From Deinococcus aerophilus (lineage in GTDB: Bacteria; Deinococcota; Deinococci; Deinococcales; Deinococcaceae): 64,000 nt of DNA. Made by a program: the position numbers and the translations under genes. Shown here piece by piece: positions 46,271 to 55,726 of the stretch. Location: positions 124,001 to 188,000 of the forward strand of contig NZ_BMOM01000001.1 in the NCBI RefSeq assembly GCF_014647075.1. Direction: 5' to 3'. The notes below the pieces were generated by a model. The model was given only the letters and a program-made list of their open reading frames with translations, was not told the origin of the DNA and did not search any database. Within the stretch, counting starts at the first letter, position 1; each line of letters opens with the position of its first letter.

Positions 46271-46876
46271 CTACTGCAGGAGCCCGCGTTCAGGCGCAAA
46301 GAACAGGCAGCGGCAGGGCTCCAGCCCCACCACCGTGACAGGCACCCGCACACGGGCGGCCCAGTCCTCACGGGTCAGCCGCAACCGGTCCGAGACGACA
46401 GGCTGGCCGTCCAGCACATCCCGCGAGATGCCGTCGGGCCGGTAGCCGAGTTTGCGCGACACGCCCTGTGAGGCGGCGTTGTCCTGAAAGACCTCGCTCA
46501 GGGCCGCCACGGCGCCGAGTTCCTCAAAGGCCAGCTGCAGCAGTGCGGCGCGGGCCTCGGTGCCGAAGCCCTGCCCCTGAGCGCTCCGGCCAAGCCAGGA
46601 ACTGGTCCTGACCTCCCGCAGGATGGGGAACTCGCGCCCCCGCAGCGCCACCATGCCGAGGGGCTGAACGCCGTGGAAGACGCCGAATTCCAGGGTCCAG
46701 GCGTCCGGGCGCCACTGGGCGCGGGTCAGCCAGTGCTGCTGAACTACGTACAGGGCGCGTTGCTGGGGAGGCAAATGGGTCCACGGTGTCAGAAAGGGCC
46801 GTTCACCGGATGGGTGCAGGTCCCCCGCCGCGACCCCGGCGAGGGCGGCGAGCTGTCCATCGTCCGGCGGCCGCAA
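46271..46876 (-). CDS. GNAT N-acetyltransferase (RimJ/RimL-like) with an unclear start
   Basis: About 201 residues from TTG at 46876. Motif A is SSWLGRSAQGQGFGTEARAALLQLAF, then EVFQDNAASQGVSRKLGYR, as in RimJ/RimL-type acetyltransferases. The frame is open further upstream and encodes LRLQTPRLELRPPDD, exactly the first strand expected of this family, but it contains no ATG, GTG or TTG before the preceding stop. A CTG at 46930 is the only likely initiator. The gene starts next to the end of the molybdenum subunit gene and may use its ribosomes. Confidence 0.7.
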   Translation of the reverse strand: MRPPDDGQLAALAGVAAGDLHPSGERPFLTPWTHLPPQQRALYVVQQHWLTRAQWRPDAWTLEFGVFHGVQPLGMVALRGREFPILREVRTSSWLGRSAQGQGFGTEARAALLQLAFEELGAVAALSEVFQDNAASQGVSRKLGYRPDGISRDVLDGQPVVSDRLRLTREDWAARVRVPVTVVGLEPCRCLFFAPERGLLQ

Positions 46877-46937
46877 CTCCAGCCGTGGAGTCTGCAGCCG
46901 GAGACCGAGCAGCGGCCAGTGGTCGGTCAGCGCCGGT

Positions 46938-49241
46938 TCAGGAGGGATGCGGGGCCTCGGTGCGGCCCGGCGGATGGCCGGCCTGCTGATCGCGCTGTTG
47001 CATCAACTGCCAGACGTGTTCGGCCGTGGCGGGCAGCTGCGTCACCCGCACGCCCGCCGCGGCCCGGATTGCGTTGGCGATGGCGGCGGCCCCAGCCGTG
47101 ATGGGCGGCTCGCCGACGATGCGCGCTCCGAAGGGCCCGTGCTCGGAGGGCCGCTCGACGATCACCGCGTCGATGGGCGGCAGGTCGCTGGAGGTGGGAA
47201 AGACATATTCCAGAAAGTTCGGATTGGTCAGCGTGCCGCCCTCGAAGTGCATGCCCTCATACAGCCCCATGCTCAGGCCCTGCGCCGCGCCGCCGTGCAT
47301 CTGGCCCTCCACAAGCAGCGGATTCAGGGCGTAGCCGACGTCCTGAATGCACACGGCATCCAGCGGCGTGACGTGGCCGGTGTCGGGGTCCACACGGACC
47401 CGCATCAGCTGGGCGGTGAAGCCGGGAGCCCCACCCTTGATGGCGGCCCGTCCCTCGGCGACGACCGGGCCGGGACCGCCCGGCAGGCGTTGCCCCCGCT
47501 GGGCAAGCTCCCCCAGGTTGACCGACTGCCCGGCCACGCCGCGCACGCGGGCCTGGCCCTCGCTCAATTCAATATCTTCGCGGTGCGCCTCGAAATGTGA
47601 GGCCGCGAGGTCCAGCAACTGCTCGCGGACCTGCTGGCTGGCTCCCAGCACCGCCCCCGAGAGGCTGATGGTGACCTGTGAGCCGCCCGAGGCCGGGGCG
47701 TACGGACCGCTGTCGGTGGTGCCCTGAACGATCTCGACCGCTTCCGGGTCAATGCCCAGCGTCTCGGCGACGATCAGGACCATCGAGCTGTGGACCCCGC
47801 TGATGTCCACACTGCCGACGTGCAGCCGCACAGTGCCGTCGGTATCCACACGGCACACCGCGCCGGCCGGCGAGAAGCCCCCCGGCCAGCCGCCCACGGC
47901 CAGCCCCACGCCTTCATGGGGTACGGTGCCGCGCGATTGCCACAGCGGATGCTCGCGCGCACGCTCCAGGCAGGCCTTCAGACCGATGTCGGGCCACGGA
48001 CGCCCGGTGCCGGTGGAGTCGCCGCCCTGGACAGCGTTTTGCAGCCGCAGTTCCAGCGGATCATGGCCCAGGGTATGGGCCAGCTCGTCCACGCTCGATT
48101 CCAGGGCGAACAGGGCCTGCGGCACGCCGGGCGCCCGGTAGGCCCCAACCGGCGGGCGGTGGGTAAGCACCTCCAGCGTCTCGATGCGTACGTGGTCGCA
48201 GCGGTACATGCCCCCGACCACGGTGGCGATGATGCCGGCGTGTCCGAAGCGAAACAGGCCGTTCTCGATCACGGCCTGCACGTCCAGACCGACGATCTGA
48301 CCGTGTTCATCGGCCCCCAGGCGCACACGGATGGAGGTGCTGGGAGCGGGCATGGTGGTGAGCATGTCCTCGCTGCGCGAGAGCACCATCCGCACCGGGC
48401 GGTCCACATGCAGCGCCACCGCCGTCACCAGGGCGTCCACAATGCCGTACTTGGCGCCAAAGCCCCCACCAACGGTCATGGGTTCGATACGCACGTCCCC
48501 CGTACGCAGCCCCAGCGCACCGGCCACCTCGCTGCGGACCGCGTACTGGCCCTGCGTGCTGGTATACACCGTGACCTGACCGGGGCGCACTCCCGGCTGG
48601 GCGACCACGGCATGCGGCTCCAGATAGGACTGGTGAACCCGGGCGTTCGTGTAGGTCCGCTCGATCACGATGTGGGCGGCGGCCAGCGCAGACTCCACGT
48701 CGCCGCGCTCAAAGACCCGGCGCTCGTCAATGTTCGAGCGGGTCTCGTCCCCCTGCACACTCGCCTCTCCGCCGTGCAGGCCCGCCAGACTGCTGTCCGC
48801 CTGGGGCACCCCCTGGGGCCACACCAGCTGCGTGTCGGTCATGGCCTGCTCGGCGTCATCCACGCTATCCAGCACCTCGTAGTCGATGTCCAGCACGGCG
48901 GCGGCGTCCGCGGCCTGGGCCTCGGTGGCGGCCACCACCACCGCGACCGGCTGACCGGCAAAGCGGACCTCGTCCTGCGCGAGCAGCATGCTCGGACGCG
49001 AGTGGGCGGTGCGCCCAGCGTTCAGGTCCTGTCCGGTCAATACGGCCACCACACCGGGCAGGGCCAGGGCGGCGGCGGTGTCGATGGCCCGGATGTGGGC
49101 GTGGGGATATGGAGAGAGCACGGGCCGGGCGTGCAGCATGCCCGCCAGGGAGAGATCGGCCGTGTAGCGCGCCTTGCCCCGGACCTTTTCGAGACCGTCG
49201 ATGATCCTGCGCCGTTTGCCGAGGTGTTTCGTGTCCTTCAC
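46938..49241 (-). CDS. xanthine dehydrogenase/CO dehydrogenase-family molybdopterin-binding subunit
   Basis: 767 residues, the large subunit of a molybdenum hydroxylase. TVGGGFGAKYG, VGAYRAPGVPQALFALE, ASGGSQVTISLSG and RIVGEPPI with the catalytic Glu follow the family order. The active-site loop is neither CoxL form (AYxCSFR or AYRGAGR), so the substrate is not CO. It starts at GTG after GGAGG. The medium (FAD) and small (2Fe-2S) subunits are not nearby. Confidence 0.9.
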   Translation of the reverse strand: MKDTKHLGKRRRIIDGLEKVRGKARYTADLSLAGMLHARPVLSPYPHAHIRAIDTAAALALPGVVAVLTGQDLNAGRTAHSRPSMLLAQDEVRFAGQPVAVVVAATEAQAADAAAVLDIDYEVLDSVDDAEQAMTDTQLVWPQGVPQADSSLAGLHGGEASVQGDETRSNIDERRVFERGDVESALAAAHIVIERTYTNARVHQSYLEPHAVVAQPGVRPGQVTVYTSTQGQYAVRSEVAGALGLRTGDVRIEPMTVGGGFGAKYGIVDALVTAVALHVDRPVRMVLSRSEDMLTTMPAPSTSIRVRLGADEHGQIVGLDVQAVIENGLFRFGHAGIIATVVGGMYRCDHVRIETLEVLTHRPPVGAYRAPGVPQALFALESSVDELAHTLGHDPLELRLQNAVQGGDSTGTGRPWPDIGLKACLERAREHPLWQSRGTVPHEGVGLAVGGWPGGFSPAGAVCRVDTDGTVRLHVGSVDISGVHSSMVLIVAETLGIDPEAVEIVQGTTDSGPYAPASGGSQVTISLSGAVLGASQQVREQLLDLAASHFEAHREDIELSEGQARVRGVAGQSVNLGELAQRGQRLPGGPGPVVAEGRAAIKGGAPGFTAQLMRVRVDPDTGHVTPLDAVCIQDVGYALNPLLVEGQMHGGAAQGLSMGLYEGMHFEGGTLTNPNFLEYVFPTSSDLPPIDAVIVERPSEHGPFGARIVGEPPITAGAAAIANAIRAAAGVRVTQLPATAEHVWQLMQQRDQQAGHPPGRTEAPHPS

Positions 49242-49388
49242 GCGGACCTCCAGAGGGTGTGTATCCAGGATTCTACGGCGTGGCTGTTCCCGCCACCACT
49301 GCGCCCGCAGCCGCCTGGGGGGGGCGCTGGGCTAGACTCCGGCGAAATCCATTCTGTTCCCACCATTTCTCCTGGAGGTTCTCCCGCC

Positions 49389-49415
49389 ATGCCCTGTTTT
49401 GCCCTGCACCCATGA
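49389..49415 (+). CDS. eight-codon minicistron coupled to the CoA transferase gene
   Basis: ATG CCC TGT ... CCA TGA encodes MPCFALHP and its stop overlaps the CoA transferase ATG (ATGA). The only good ribosome binding site, GGAGG at 49374-49378, is spaced for this ORF, 10 nt before its ATG. The downstream gene, in another frame, has no site of its own. Confidence 0.4.
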   Translation: MPCFALHP

Positions 49416-50602
49416 CCACGCCGCCTACCGCCTCTGCTGGCCTGCCCCTGTCGGGCGTGCGCGTGGTCGACCTGACCCGCGTGCTGACCGGCCCCTTCTG
49501 CACCATGCTGCTCGGCGATCTGGGCGCGGACGTGATCAAGGTGGAGCCGCCCGGCGGCGACGACACGCGCGGCTGGGGACCACCGTTTCAGGAGGGTCCC
49601 GGTGAGGAAGGTCGGCGGGGGCGCGAGTCCAGCTACTTTCTGAGCGTCAACCGCAACAAGCGCAGCGTCGTGCTGGACCTCAAGTCTGAAGACGGTCTGG
49701 CCGCTGCCCGCCGCCTGATCGCCGGAAGCGACATCCTGGTCGAGAATTTCCGTCCCGGCACGCTGGAGCGGCTGGGCCTGGGCTGGAACGCGCTGCACGC
49801 CGAGCACCCCCGGCTGATCTACGCGAGCATCTCGGGCTTCGGGCAGTCCGGGCCATACCGCGACCGCGCCGGATACGACGTGATCGCGCAGGGCATGGGC
49901 GGCATGATGAGCTACAACGGCGAGGTGGGCGGGCCGCCGCTGCGGGTGGGGGTGGCCGTGGCCGATGTGTTCTCCGGATCGCTGATCACGCAGGCGATTC
50001 TGGCGGCGCTGTATGCCCGCGAGCGCACCGGCCAGGGCGAGCGGGTAGACGTCAACCTGCTCGAAAGCGTGATTGCGCTGGGATCGTCGCAGGTGGGACG
50101 CTATCTCGCCACCGGAGAGATTCCCGTGCCGGTGGGGAACGACCACCGCTCCATCGTGCCGTACGGAACGGTGGCCTGCGGCGACGGCTTCGTGAACATC
50201 GCCGTGGGCAACGACACGCTGTGGCGGCGCTTCTGCGCGGCGCTGGACTTAAGCGAACTGGGGGCCGAGGCCCGCTTCGCCACCAACGAGGGCCGCGTGA
50301 ACAGCCGCGCCGAGCTGGATACGCTGATGCTGCGCGGACTGGCCCGCTTTACCCGCCAGGAGGTGATGAATCGGTTGGAGGTGGCGGGCGTGCCCTGCGG
50401 CCCGGTCTACGACATGGCCGAGGTCTTTGCTGACCCGCACGTGCAGGCGCGGGGCGTGGCGGTGGAGGTGGCGCACCCGACCCTGGGGACCACCACCGTC
50501 ACCGCGCCGCCGTGGACTATCGGGGGGCAGACCCCGCCGGTGCGCCGCGCCCCGCCCACGCTGGGGCAGCACACGGCGGAGGTTCTGGGCGAACTGGATT
50601 AG
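49412..50602 (+). CDS. CaiB/BaiF family CoA transferase
   Basis: 396 residues, a class III CoA transferase. LSGVRVVDLTRVLTGPFCTMLLGDLGADVIKVEPP is the family start. VAVADVFSGSL carries the catalytic Asp, and VGNDTLWRRFCAAL and GVPCGPVYDMAEVFADPHVQARG are also typical. The acyl substrate is not predictable. It is adjacent to the molybdenum subunit gene but divergent. Confidence 0.93.
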   Translation: MTTPPTASAGLPLSGVRVVDLTRVLTGPFCTMLLGDLGADVIKVEPPGGDDTRGWGPPFQEGPGEEGRRGRESSYFLSVNRNKRSVVLDLKSEDGLAAARRLIAGSDILVENFRPGTLERLGLGWNALHAEHPRLIYASISGFGQSGPYRDRAGYDVIAQGMGGMMSYNGEVGGPPLRVGVAVADVFSGSLITQAILAALYARERTGQGERVDVNLLESVIALGSSQVGRYLATGEIPVPVGNDHRSIVPYGTVACGDGFVNIAVGNDTLWRRFCAALDLSELGAEARFATNEGRVNSRAELDTLMLRGLARFTRQEVMNRLEVAGVPCGPVYDMAEVFADPHVQARGVAVEVAHPTLGTTTVTAPPWTIGGQTPPVRRAPPTLGQHTAEVLGELD

Positions 50603-50618
50603 GGGTGGGGGCTGTTTC

Positions 50619-51527
50619 TCAGCCGTGCCGCGCGGCCAGGGCCGCACCGATCACGCCCGCGTCGGGGCCGAGCTGGGCGCGGCGGATGGTCACGGGCGCA
50701 AAGCCCTGCGCGTACTCGTCGGCGGCGGCCTGCACGCCGTGGAAGAAGTAATCCCCGACACTGGCGACCCCGCCGCCGATCACGAACACTTCCGGGTCGA
50801 TCACCTTCTGCAGGTCGGCGAGGGCCACGCCGATATGCTTCATGGCCTGTGCGACCACCCGCCGCACTCCGGGGTGGCCCTGCTGCGCCAGACTGAAGGC
50901 CTCGGCGGTGCTGACCTCGCGGTTGAGGGCGTAGCTGGCGTCACGGGCGATGGCGGTGCCGCTCGCGATGGCTTCCAGCGCACCGTCCAGGCCCGCGCCG
51001 CTCACCGGGCCGCCGGGCATCACGGTGATGTGGCCCAGCTCGCCGGCCACTCCGTGCCGCCCGCGCCAGATGCGGCCGTTCAGCACGATGCCCGCACCGA
51101 TGCCGGTGCTGACGGTCACGTAGATGCTGCTCTCGGTGCCGCGCGCCGCGCCCAGGTGGGCCTCGGCCAGCGCGGCGGCCTTGGCGTCGTTTTCCAGCAC
51201 GATGCGCTGGGCGAGCCGTTCGCGCAGGCCGTCCACCATCGGCACGTCCACAAAGCCGTAGATGTTGGGCGCAAACTTGACCCGGGTGCGGTCGCTGTTC
51301 AGCGGCCCCGGAATGCCCACGCCGATCAGGCGGGCGTCGGGGTGCCGGGCCTGCAGGTCCATGATCTGCGCGGCGATGGCATCCAGAACGGCCTCCCAGC
51401 CGGTTTCGGGGGTGGGCTGAACGTGGCGGTCTTGCAGCTCGTCACCGCGCAGCACGCCGGTGGCGATCTTGGTTCCGCCCACATCGACGCCGATGCTGAC
51501 CTGTTCGGGAAGGGGGAGGTTGGTCAT
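50619..51527 (-). CDS. ROK-family sugar kinase lacking the zinc-site cysteines
   Basis: 302 residues. IGVDVGGTKIATGVL is the ATP phosphate loop and VENDAKAAALAE-type LENDAKAAALAEAHLGA contains the catalytic Asp. GELGHITVMPGGPVSGAGLDGALEAIASG occupies the place of the ROK zinc motif CGCGxxGCxE; its His remains but all three Cys are Ser or Ala. Glucokinase is the likely activity. The start has CAGGAG 6 nt upstream. Confidence 0.88.
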   Translation of the reverse strand: MTNLPLPEQVSIGVDVGGTKIATGVLRGDELQDRHVQPTPETGWEAVLDAIAAQIMDLQARHPDARLIGVGIPGPLNSDRTRVKFAPNIYGFVDVPMVDGLRERLAQRIVLENDAKAAALAEAHLGAARGTESSIYVTVSTGIGAGIVLNGRIWRGRHGVAGELGHITVMPGGPVSGAGLDGALEAIASGTAIARDASYALNREVSTAEAFSLAQQGHPGVRRVVAQAMKHIGVALADLQKVIDPEVFVIGGGVASVGDYFFHGVQAAADEYAQGFAPVTIRRAQLGPDAGVIGAALAARHG

Positions 51528-51688
51528 GAAAACTCCTGCAGGATGGGAGAGAGGGGCCAGGGCAAAGTGAGGTCCGGGCCAGGTGAGAACCGGGCAAAGG
51601 GCCGCCCTGCCCCCGGGACTTGTGTTCGGAGCGTCCTGCTTAGGCCGTACTGTACCGTGCCCGGCTTCGTCCACGGGCGGCGCGTGCC

Positions 51689-51973
51689 CTAGGCACCCGG
51701 ACCGTCCTGGGGGTCGAAGCCCAGCAGCGCGAGCGCCTCGTCCAGCTGCACCTGCGGCACGTATAGGCCCACATCCCCCATGTAGCCGCCGGTCTCGATC
51801 TCGATGACCGGAGAGCCCATCGCCCACTGAAAGGGCGTGCGGACCACGCTGACCACGCCGCCCGCCGACAGCGTGCGCCGCCAGCCCTCGGCAAGCAGGC
51901 GCGGCAGGGTGTCCACCCTGACCCAGGGATCGCCCTGGTACAGCACGCGGTCGTCGTAGGCGGCGCCGCTCAT
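51689..51973 (-). CDS. hypothetical protein coupled to a thioesterase gene
   Basis: 94 residues, with YQGDPWVRVDTLPRLLAEGWRRTLS and VIEIETGGYMGDVGLYVPQVQLDEALALLGF. I do not recognise a family; the C-terminal part resembles a small alpha/beta signal-transducing or DUF2007-like fold. Its ATG overlaps the stop of the thioesterase gene (ATGA), so they are co-translated. Confidence 0.65.
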   Translation of the reverse strand: MSGAAYDDRVLYQGDPWVRVDTLPRLLAEGWRRTLSAGGVVSVVRTPFQWAMGSPVIEIETGGYMGDVGLYVPQVQLDEALALLGFDPQDGPGA

Positions 51974-52440
51974 GGCTGGGGCTGGGCGGCGGGGCGGGCG
52001 AGCAGCGGCTGCACCCGCGTGAGAAAGCCTTCGGGCAGCGCCTCGGGCGTGCGGGCGGCGTTCACGCGCACCTGCACCGAACGGGCGAAGGCGCACGGCC
52101 GGCCATCGGCGACAAAGCGCGCCGCGACCGTCCAGCTGCTGCGGCCCACGCGCTCCACCAGCGACTCGACCACCACCGCCTGTCCCAGCCGGATCTCCTG
52201 CACGTAGTCGATTTCCAGCCGCGCCAGGACCGAGTGGTCCTCCTCGCCGTCGATGCCCAGGGCCACCGACATGTCCATGCGGGCGACTTCCAGAAACTCG
52301 GCGTAGCGGGCGTTGTTGATGTGGCCCATGGCGTCCACATCGGCAAAACGCAGCTGGATCGCCGTTCGGTGGGCGTCGGCCCAGTTGTGGGCGGGAATCC
52401 GTGTGGCGGGGGAGGGCAGCGGGGGGGTCGGAGAGGCCAT
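51970..52440 (-). CDS. hotdog-fold acyl-CoA thioesterase
   Basis: 156 residues. IQLRFADVDAMGHINNARYAEFLEVARM holds the 4-hydroxybenzoyl-CoA thioesterase-type catalytic Asp followed by GHxNN. It hydrolyses an acyl-CoA of unknown type. TACACT at 52452-52447 lies 6 nt before the ATG, so the transcript is leaderless. It is divergent from the FtsB/DivIC-like gene. Confidence 0.9.
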   Translation of the reverse strand: MASPTPPLPSPATRIPAHNWADAHRTAIQLRFADVDAMGHINNARYAEFLEVARMDMSVALGIDGEEDHSVLARLEIDYVQEIRLGQAVVVESLVERVGRSSWTVAARFVADGRPCAFARSVQVRVNAARTPEALPEGFLTRVQPLLARPAAQPQP

Positions 52441-52506
52441 GTCCCCAGTGTAAGGGCCGCCCCAGGCCTGCCAGCGCAGCGTGTTCCGGGCGCTATGCTG
52501 AAGGTT

Positions 52507-52899
52507 ATGACCGACGCCCCCCCGCCCCCGCCCCCGCCGCGCCGCGCGGTGTGGTGGAGACGGCTGAGCCTGCGCCGCCTGGGACGGCTGCCCCTGAGCA
52601 TGATGCTGACCAGTCTGCTGGCTGCCCTGGGCATCGTGCAGCTCAGCTTCCAGCTGGGCAACACCGTGTACCGCAGCGTGACGTGGACCCAGCAGACCCG
52701 TGAGGCCCGGGCCAGCATCCGCCAGCTGGAACGTGACGTGAAGATCCTGCAAGACGCCCGCAGCGCGACCCTGACGCCCGACTACCTGCGCGACTTGGCC
52801 CGCTGCCAGGGCTTTGTAGGCGAGCGGGAAACCGTGGTCGTCAGTCCCAACGCCCCCAACAACCCCGGGGAGAACTGCAAGGCGTTGCGGCTGCCGTAA
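52507..52899 (+). CDS. FtsB/DivIC-like septum formation protein
   Basis: 130 residues. A basic cytoplasmic N-terminus with a run of prolines, one membrane segment (about 30-50), a coiled coil (about 55-90, WTQQTREARASIRQLERDV) and LTPDYLRDLARCQGFVGERETVVV, which matches the DivIC/FtsB tail. These proteins link FtsL and FtsQ in the divisome. TATGCT at 52494-52499 lies 7 nt before the ATG (leaderless). Confidence 0.78.
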   Translation: MTDAPPPPPPPRRAVWWRRLSLRRLGRLPLSMMLTSLLAALGIVQLSFQLGNTVYRSVTWTQQTREARASIRQLERDVKILQDARSATLTPDYLRDLARCQGFVGERETVVVSPNAPNNPGENCKALRLP

Positions 52900-52914
52900 C
52901 CCCACGCCGCGCGT

Positions 52915-54228
52915 TCAGTTCACGCGGTCCAGAATCAGCTTCTCGGGAGCGGGGGCCGTGTCCACGATGCTCAGCCCGTCTTCCAGCAGGCGGCGGGCGG
53001 TGTCCAGGCCGCGGCCGTCCCGGTGGTACAGCCGCAGCACGGCCTCTCCGCGGTCCACCGCCTCGCCGGGTTTTTTAAGCAGTTCCACACCGACCCCGTG
53101 GTCGATGGCCTCGCCCTTGCGCTCGCGCCCGCCGCCCAGGGCGAGCACCGCGCGGCCCACCCCCAGGGCGTCAATGCGGCCCACAAATCCTGCAGCCGGC
53201 GCGGTGATGTCGGAGCGTCCGGGGGCCACGTCCAGGTGGCCCGGCTCGTCCACCAGCGCGGGGTCGCCGCCCTGGGCCGCCACGAAGGCGCGGAACTTCT
53301 CCAGCGCCGAGCCGTCGTGCAGGGTGGCGCGGGCGCGGGCGGCGGCCTCGCCCTCATCTTCTCCGGCGGCGGCGAGCACTTCCACGGCCAGGGCCACGCA
53401 CAACTCGGTCAGGTCCTCAGGTCCCGTGCCGCGCAGGGTGTCCAGGGCCTCCTGCACCTCCAGACTGTTGCCCGCCATGTGTCCCAGCGGAGCGTCCATG
53501 TCGGTGAGTACCGCGCGCACCTGCCGCCCGGCCCGCGTGCCGATGTCCACCATCGCGCGGGCCAGCGCCCGCCCGTCCTCCAGTGTCTGCATGAAGGCCC
53601 CGGCCCCGACCTTCACGTCCAGCACTACCGTGTGTGCTCCCGAGGCCAGTTTCTTGCTCATGATCGAGCTGGCGATCAGCGGCAGGCAGTCCACCGTGGC
53701 CGTCACGTCGCGCAGCGCGTACAGTTTGCCGTCGGCGGGCGCGAGGTCCCGGCTTTGGCCGACCAGCGCGAGGCCGATCTCGCGGGCCTGGGCCAGAAAG
53801 CGCTCCTCGGACAGCTCCGGCGTCCAGCCGGGAAAGCTCTCGAGCTTGTCGATGGTGCCGCCGGTATGGGCCAGCCCGCGCCCGCTCATCTTGGCGACCG
53901 TGAGTCCCAGCGCCGAGAGCATGGGGGTCAGGATCAGGCTGGTCTTGTCGCCCACGCCGCCGGTGGAATGCTTGTCCACCGTGCGCGGCAGGTCTCCCAG
54001 ATCCAGCTGATCGCCGCTGCCGGCCATCACCAGCGTCAGGTCTGCCGTTTCCTGGGGCGTCATGCCGCGCAGGTACACCGCCATCAGCCACGCGCTGATC
54101 TGGTAGTCCGGCACCTCGCCGCGCGTGTAGCCCAGGATCAGGCCCTCCAGTTCGGCGTGGGAATGCTCACCGCCGTCACGCTTCTTTCGGATCAGGTCGG
54201 GAACGTTGAAGGGGGAAGAGGAGGCCAT
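52915..54228 (-). CDS. pyrimidine-nucleoside (thymidine) phosphorylase
   Basis: 437 residues. It splits thymidine or uridine with phosphate. [15 protein letters not shown] binds phosphate and [20 protein letters not shown] is the family signature. [22 protein letters not shown] is also diagnostic. The C-terminal lid domain is present. TACACT lies 5 nt before the ATG (leaderless). Whether it is DeoA- or Pdp-type is not clear. Confidence 0.95.
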   Translation of the reverse strand: MASSSPFNVPDLIRKKRDGGEHSHAELEGLILGYTRGEVPDYQISAWLMAVYLRGMTPQETADLTLVMAGSGDQLDLGDLPRTVDKHSTGGVGDKTSLILTPMLSALGLTVAKMSGRGLAHTGGTIDKLESFPGWTPELSEERFLAQAREIGLALVGQSRDLAPADGKLYALRDVTATVDCLPLIASSIMSKKLASGAHTVVLDVKVGAGAFMQTLEDGRALARAMVDIGTRAGRQVRAVLTDMDAPLGHMAGNSLEVQEALDTLRGTGPEDLTELCVALAVEVLAAAGEDEGEAAARARATLHDGSALEKFRAFVAAQGGDPALVDEPGHLDVAPGRSDITAPAAGFVGRIDALGVGRAVLALGGGRERKGEAIDHGVGVELLKKPGEAVDRGEAVLRLYHRDGRGLDTARRLLEDGLSIVDTAPAPEKLILDRVN

Positions 54229-54260
54229 GCGGCAGTGTACCCGCCGCCCGCCGGGGACCG

Positions 54261-55574
54261 TTACGGGAACATGCGGGCGGCGATCAGGTTGGAAAACCCG
54301 CTTCTGCGCCCGCCGGTGCCCAGCCCCAGCAGCCGGCCGTTCTTGAGCACAGCCACGGCGCTGAACTCGGCCAGGCCGTTGGTGGCGGTACACGGCGGGC
54401 ACAGGGCCACATGCGACAGACCGCTCGAGCCGAAGCTGGGGTCCAGCGTACCGTTGGGGCGAAAGCGCGCCAGGTTGCCCTGCAGGGTTGGCGCAAAGCG
54501 TTCGGAGGTCAGCACGCTCGCGGTCAGCCGGTTCTGTTGATCCTGCACCAGGCCGCTGATGACAAAGTCACCGCCGTCCGCGGCCTCCAAGGTGGCGTGG
54601 CCCGCCGTGCCGAAGGTAGAGTCGGGAGCGCCGCCCGGCAGCAGGCGCCACAGGCCGCCCGTTCCGCCGACCACCACCCGGCCGGTGTTGAGCACGAGCA
54701 GGGTCTGGCCGGTCCCGGAGGGTCCAAAATCCAGTGTGGTCTGCCCCCCGGTGCCGTAGCCGGGGTCGGGCTGCCCGGTCTGGGTCAGGCGCTGGACCTG
54801 CGTGCGGGCGGCCGTTCCGTCGGCGGCGTTGGTCAGCACCAGAAAGCGCTCGGCCGGGTCCATCACGACGTCCTGAATCCAGCCGCTCACTGCCAGCGCA
54901 GCGAAACCGTTCGTACCGAAGGTGGGATCTGCCTCACCGCCCCGCCGGAACCGGGCCAGACCGCCCGAGCCAACCACCACCACCTTGCCGTCCGACTGGA
55001 TCAGCACGGCCAGCACCTCGCCCACCGAGAGGCCGGGCGCCACCTGGCCCCGCACGCCGAACGAGGGGTCCGGCTGGCCCGATGGCAGCAGGCGCGACAG
55101 CGTGAGGCCGTCGTTGTCGGCGCTGGAGCGGGCGACCACGATGCGCTGGGGATCCTGACACTCGGCCCCCCAGTCGTTGTAGCGGTTGGCGCCCTGGGGA
55201 CACTGCAGGGCCGCCATCGCCGTGGTGCCCAGGAAGGTGGTCGCCCCGGAGTCGTTAAACGCCATGTCCGGCTGGCCACCGGCCGTGAGGCGCCGCAGGA
55301 AGGACGTGAGCTGACCTCCCTTCGCGCCGTGGCCCACCATCACCACCTGACCGTCGCTCTGGACCAGCGCCCTGGCCAGCCAGGTTCGGTGGCCCTCCAG
55401 ACTGGCCACCCCCCGTTCCCCGTAGGCCGGGTCCAGCGTGCCGGAGGACCCCACGGCCAGCGACGACAGGGCCGCCGTGCCCCCCGCTTCGGTGCTGCCG
55501 GTGACCGGAGCGGTGCCGCAGCCCACCAGCACAAGACCCAGAACGAACATCCACCGTCCACGTCCTCGCTTCAT
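54261..55574 (-). CDS. delta-60-repeat lipoprotein
   Basis: 437 residues. A lipoprotein signal ends VGCG (about 16-19). The rest contains about five delta-60 repeats, each with a G-x-x-DPSFG-x-x-G core, for example [48 protein letters not shown] and [12 protein letters not shown]. Such repeats are predicted to form a beta-propeller. It is probably displayed outside the membrane; its ligand is unknown. The start follows GAGGAGA by 6 nt. Confidence 0.88.
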   Translation of the reverse strand: MKRGRGRWMFVLGLVLVGCGTAPVTGSTEAGGTAALSSLAVGSSGTLDPAYGERGVASLEGHRTWLARALVQSDGQVVMVGHGAKGGQLTSFLRRLTAGGQPDMAFNDSGATTFLGTTAMAALQCPQGANRYNDWGAECQDPQRIVVARSSADNDGLTLSRLLPSGQPDPSFGVRGQVAPGLSVGEVLAVLIQSDGKVVVVGSGGLARFRRGGEADPTFGTNGFAALAVSGWIQDVVMDPAERFLVLTNAADGTAARTQVQRLTQTGQPDPGYGTGGQTTLDFGPSGTGQTLLVLNTGRVVVGGTGGLWRLLPGGAPDSTFGTAGHATLEAADGGDFVISGLVQDQQNRLTASVLTSERFAPTLQGNLARFRPNGTLDPSFGSSGLSHVALCPPCTATNGLAEFSAVAVLKNGRLLGLGTGGRRSGFSNLIAARMFP

Positions 55575-55726
55575 ACCGTCTCCTCGTCTTGTCGGGCTTG
55601 AGACCTCCACTGTGGGCTTTCTCACCATAAGGAACTGTAAAAAACCTACTTAACCCTTGGCGGATCAAGGGGGAAACAGGACGCAGGTGGAGAAGGGCAA
55701 TATGCAGGTGAAGAGAACGCGACCGT

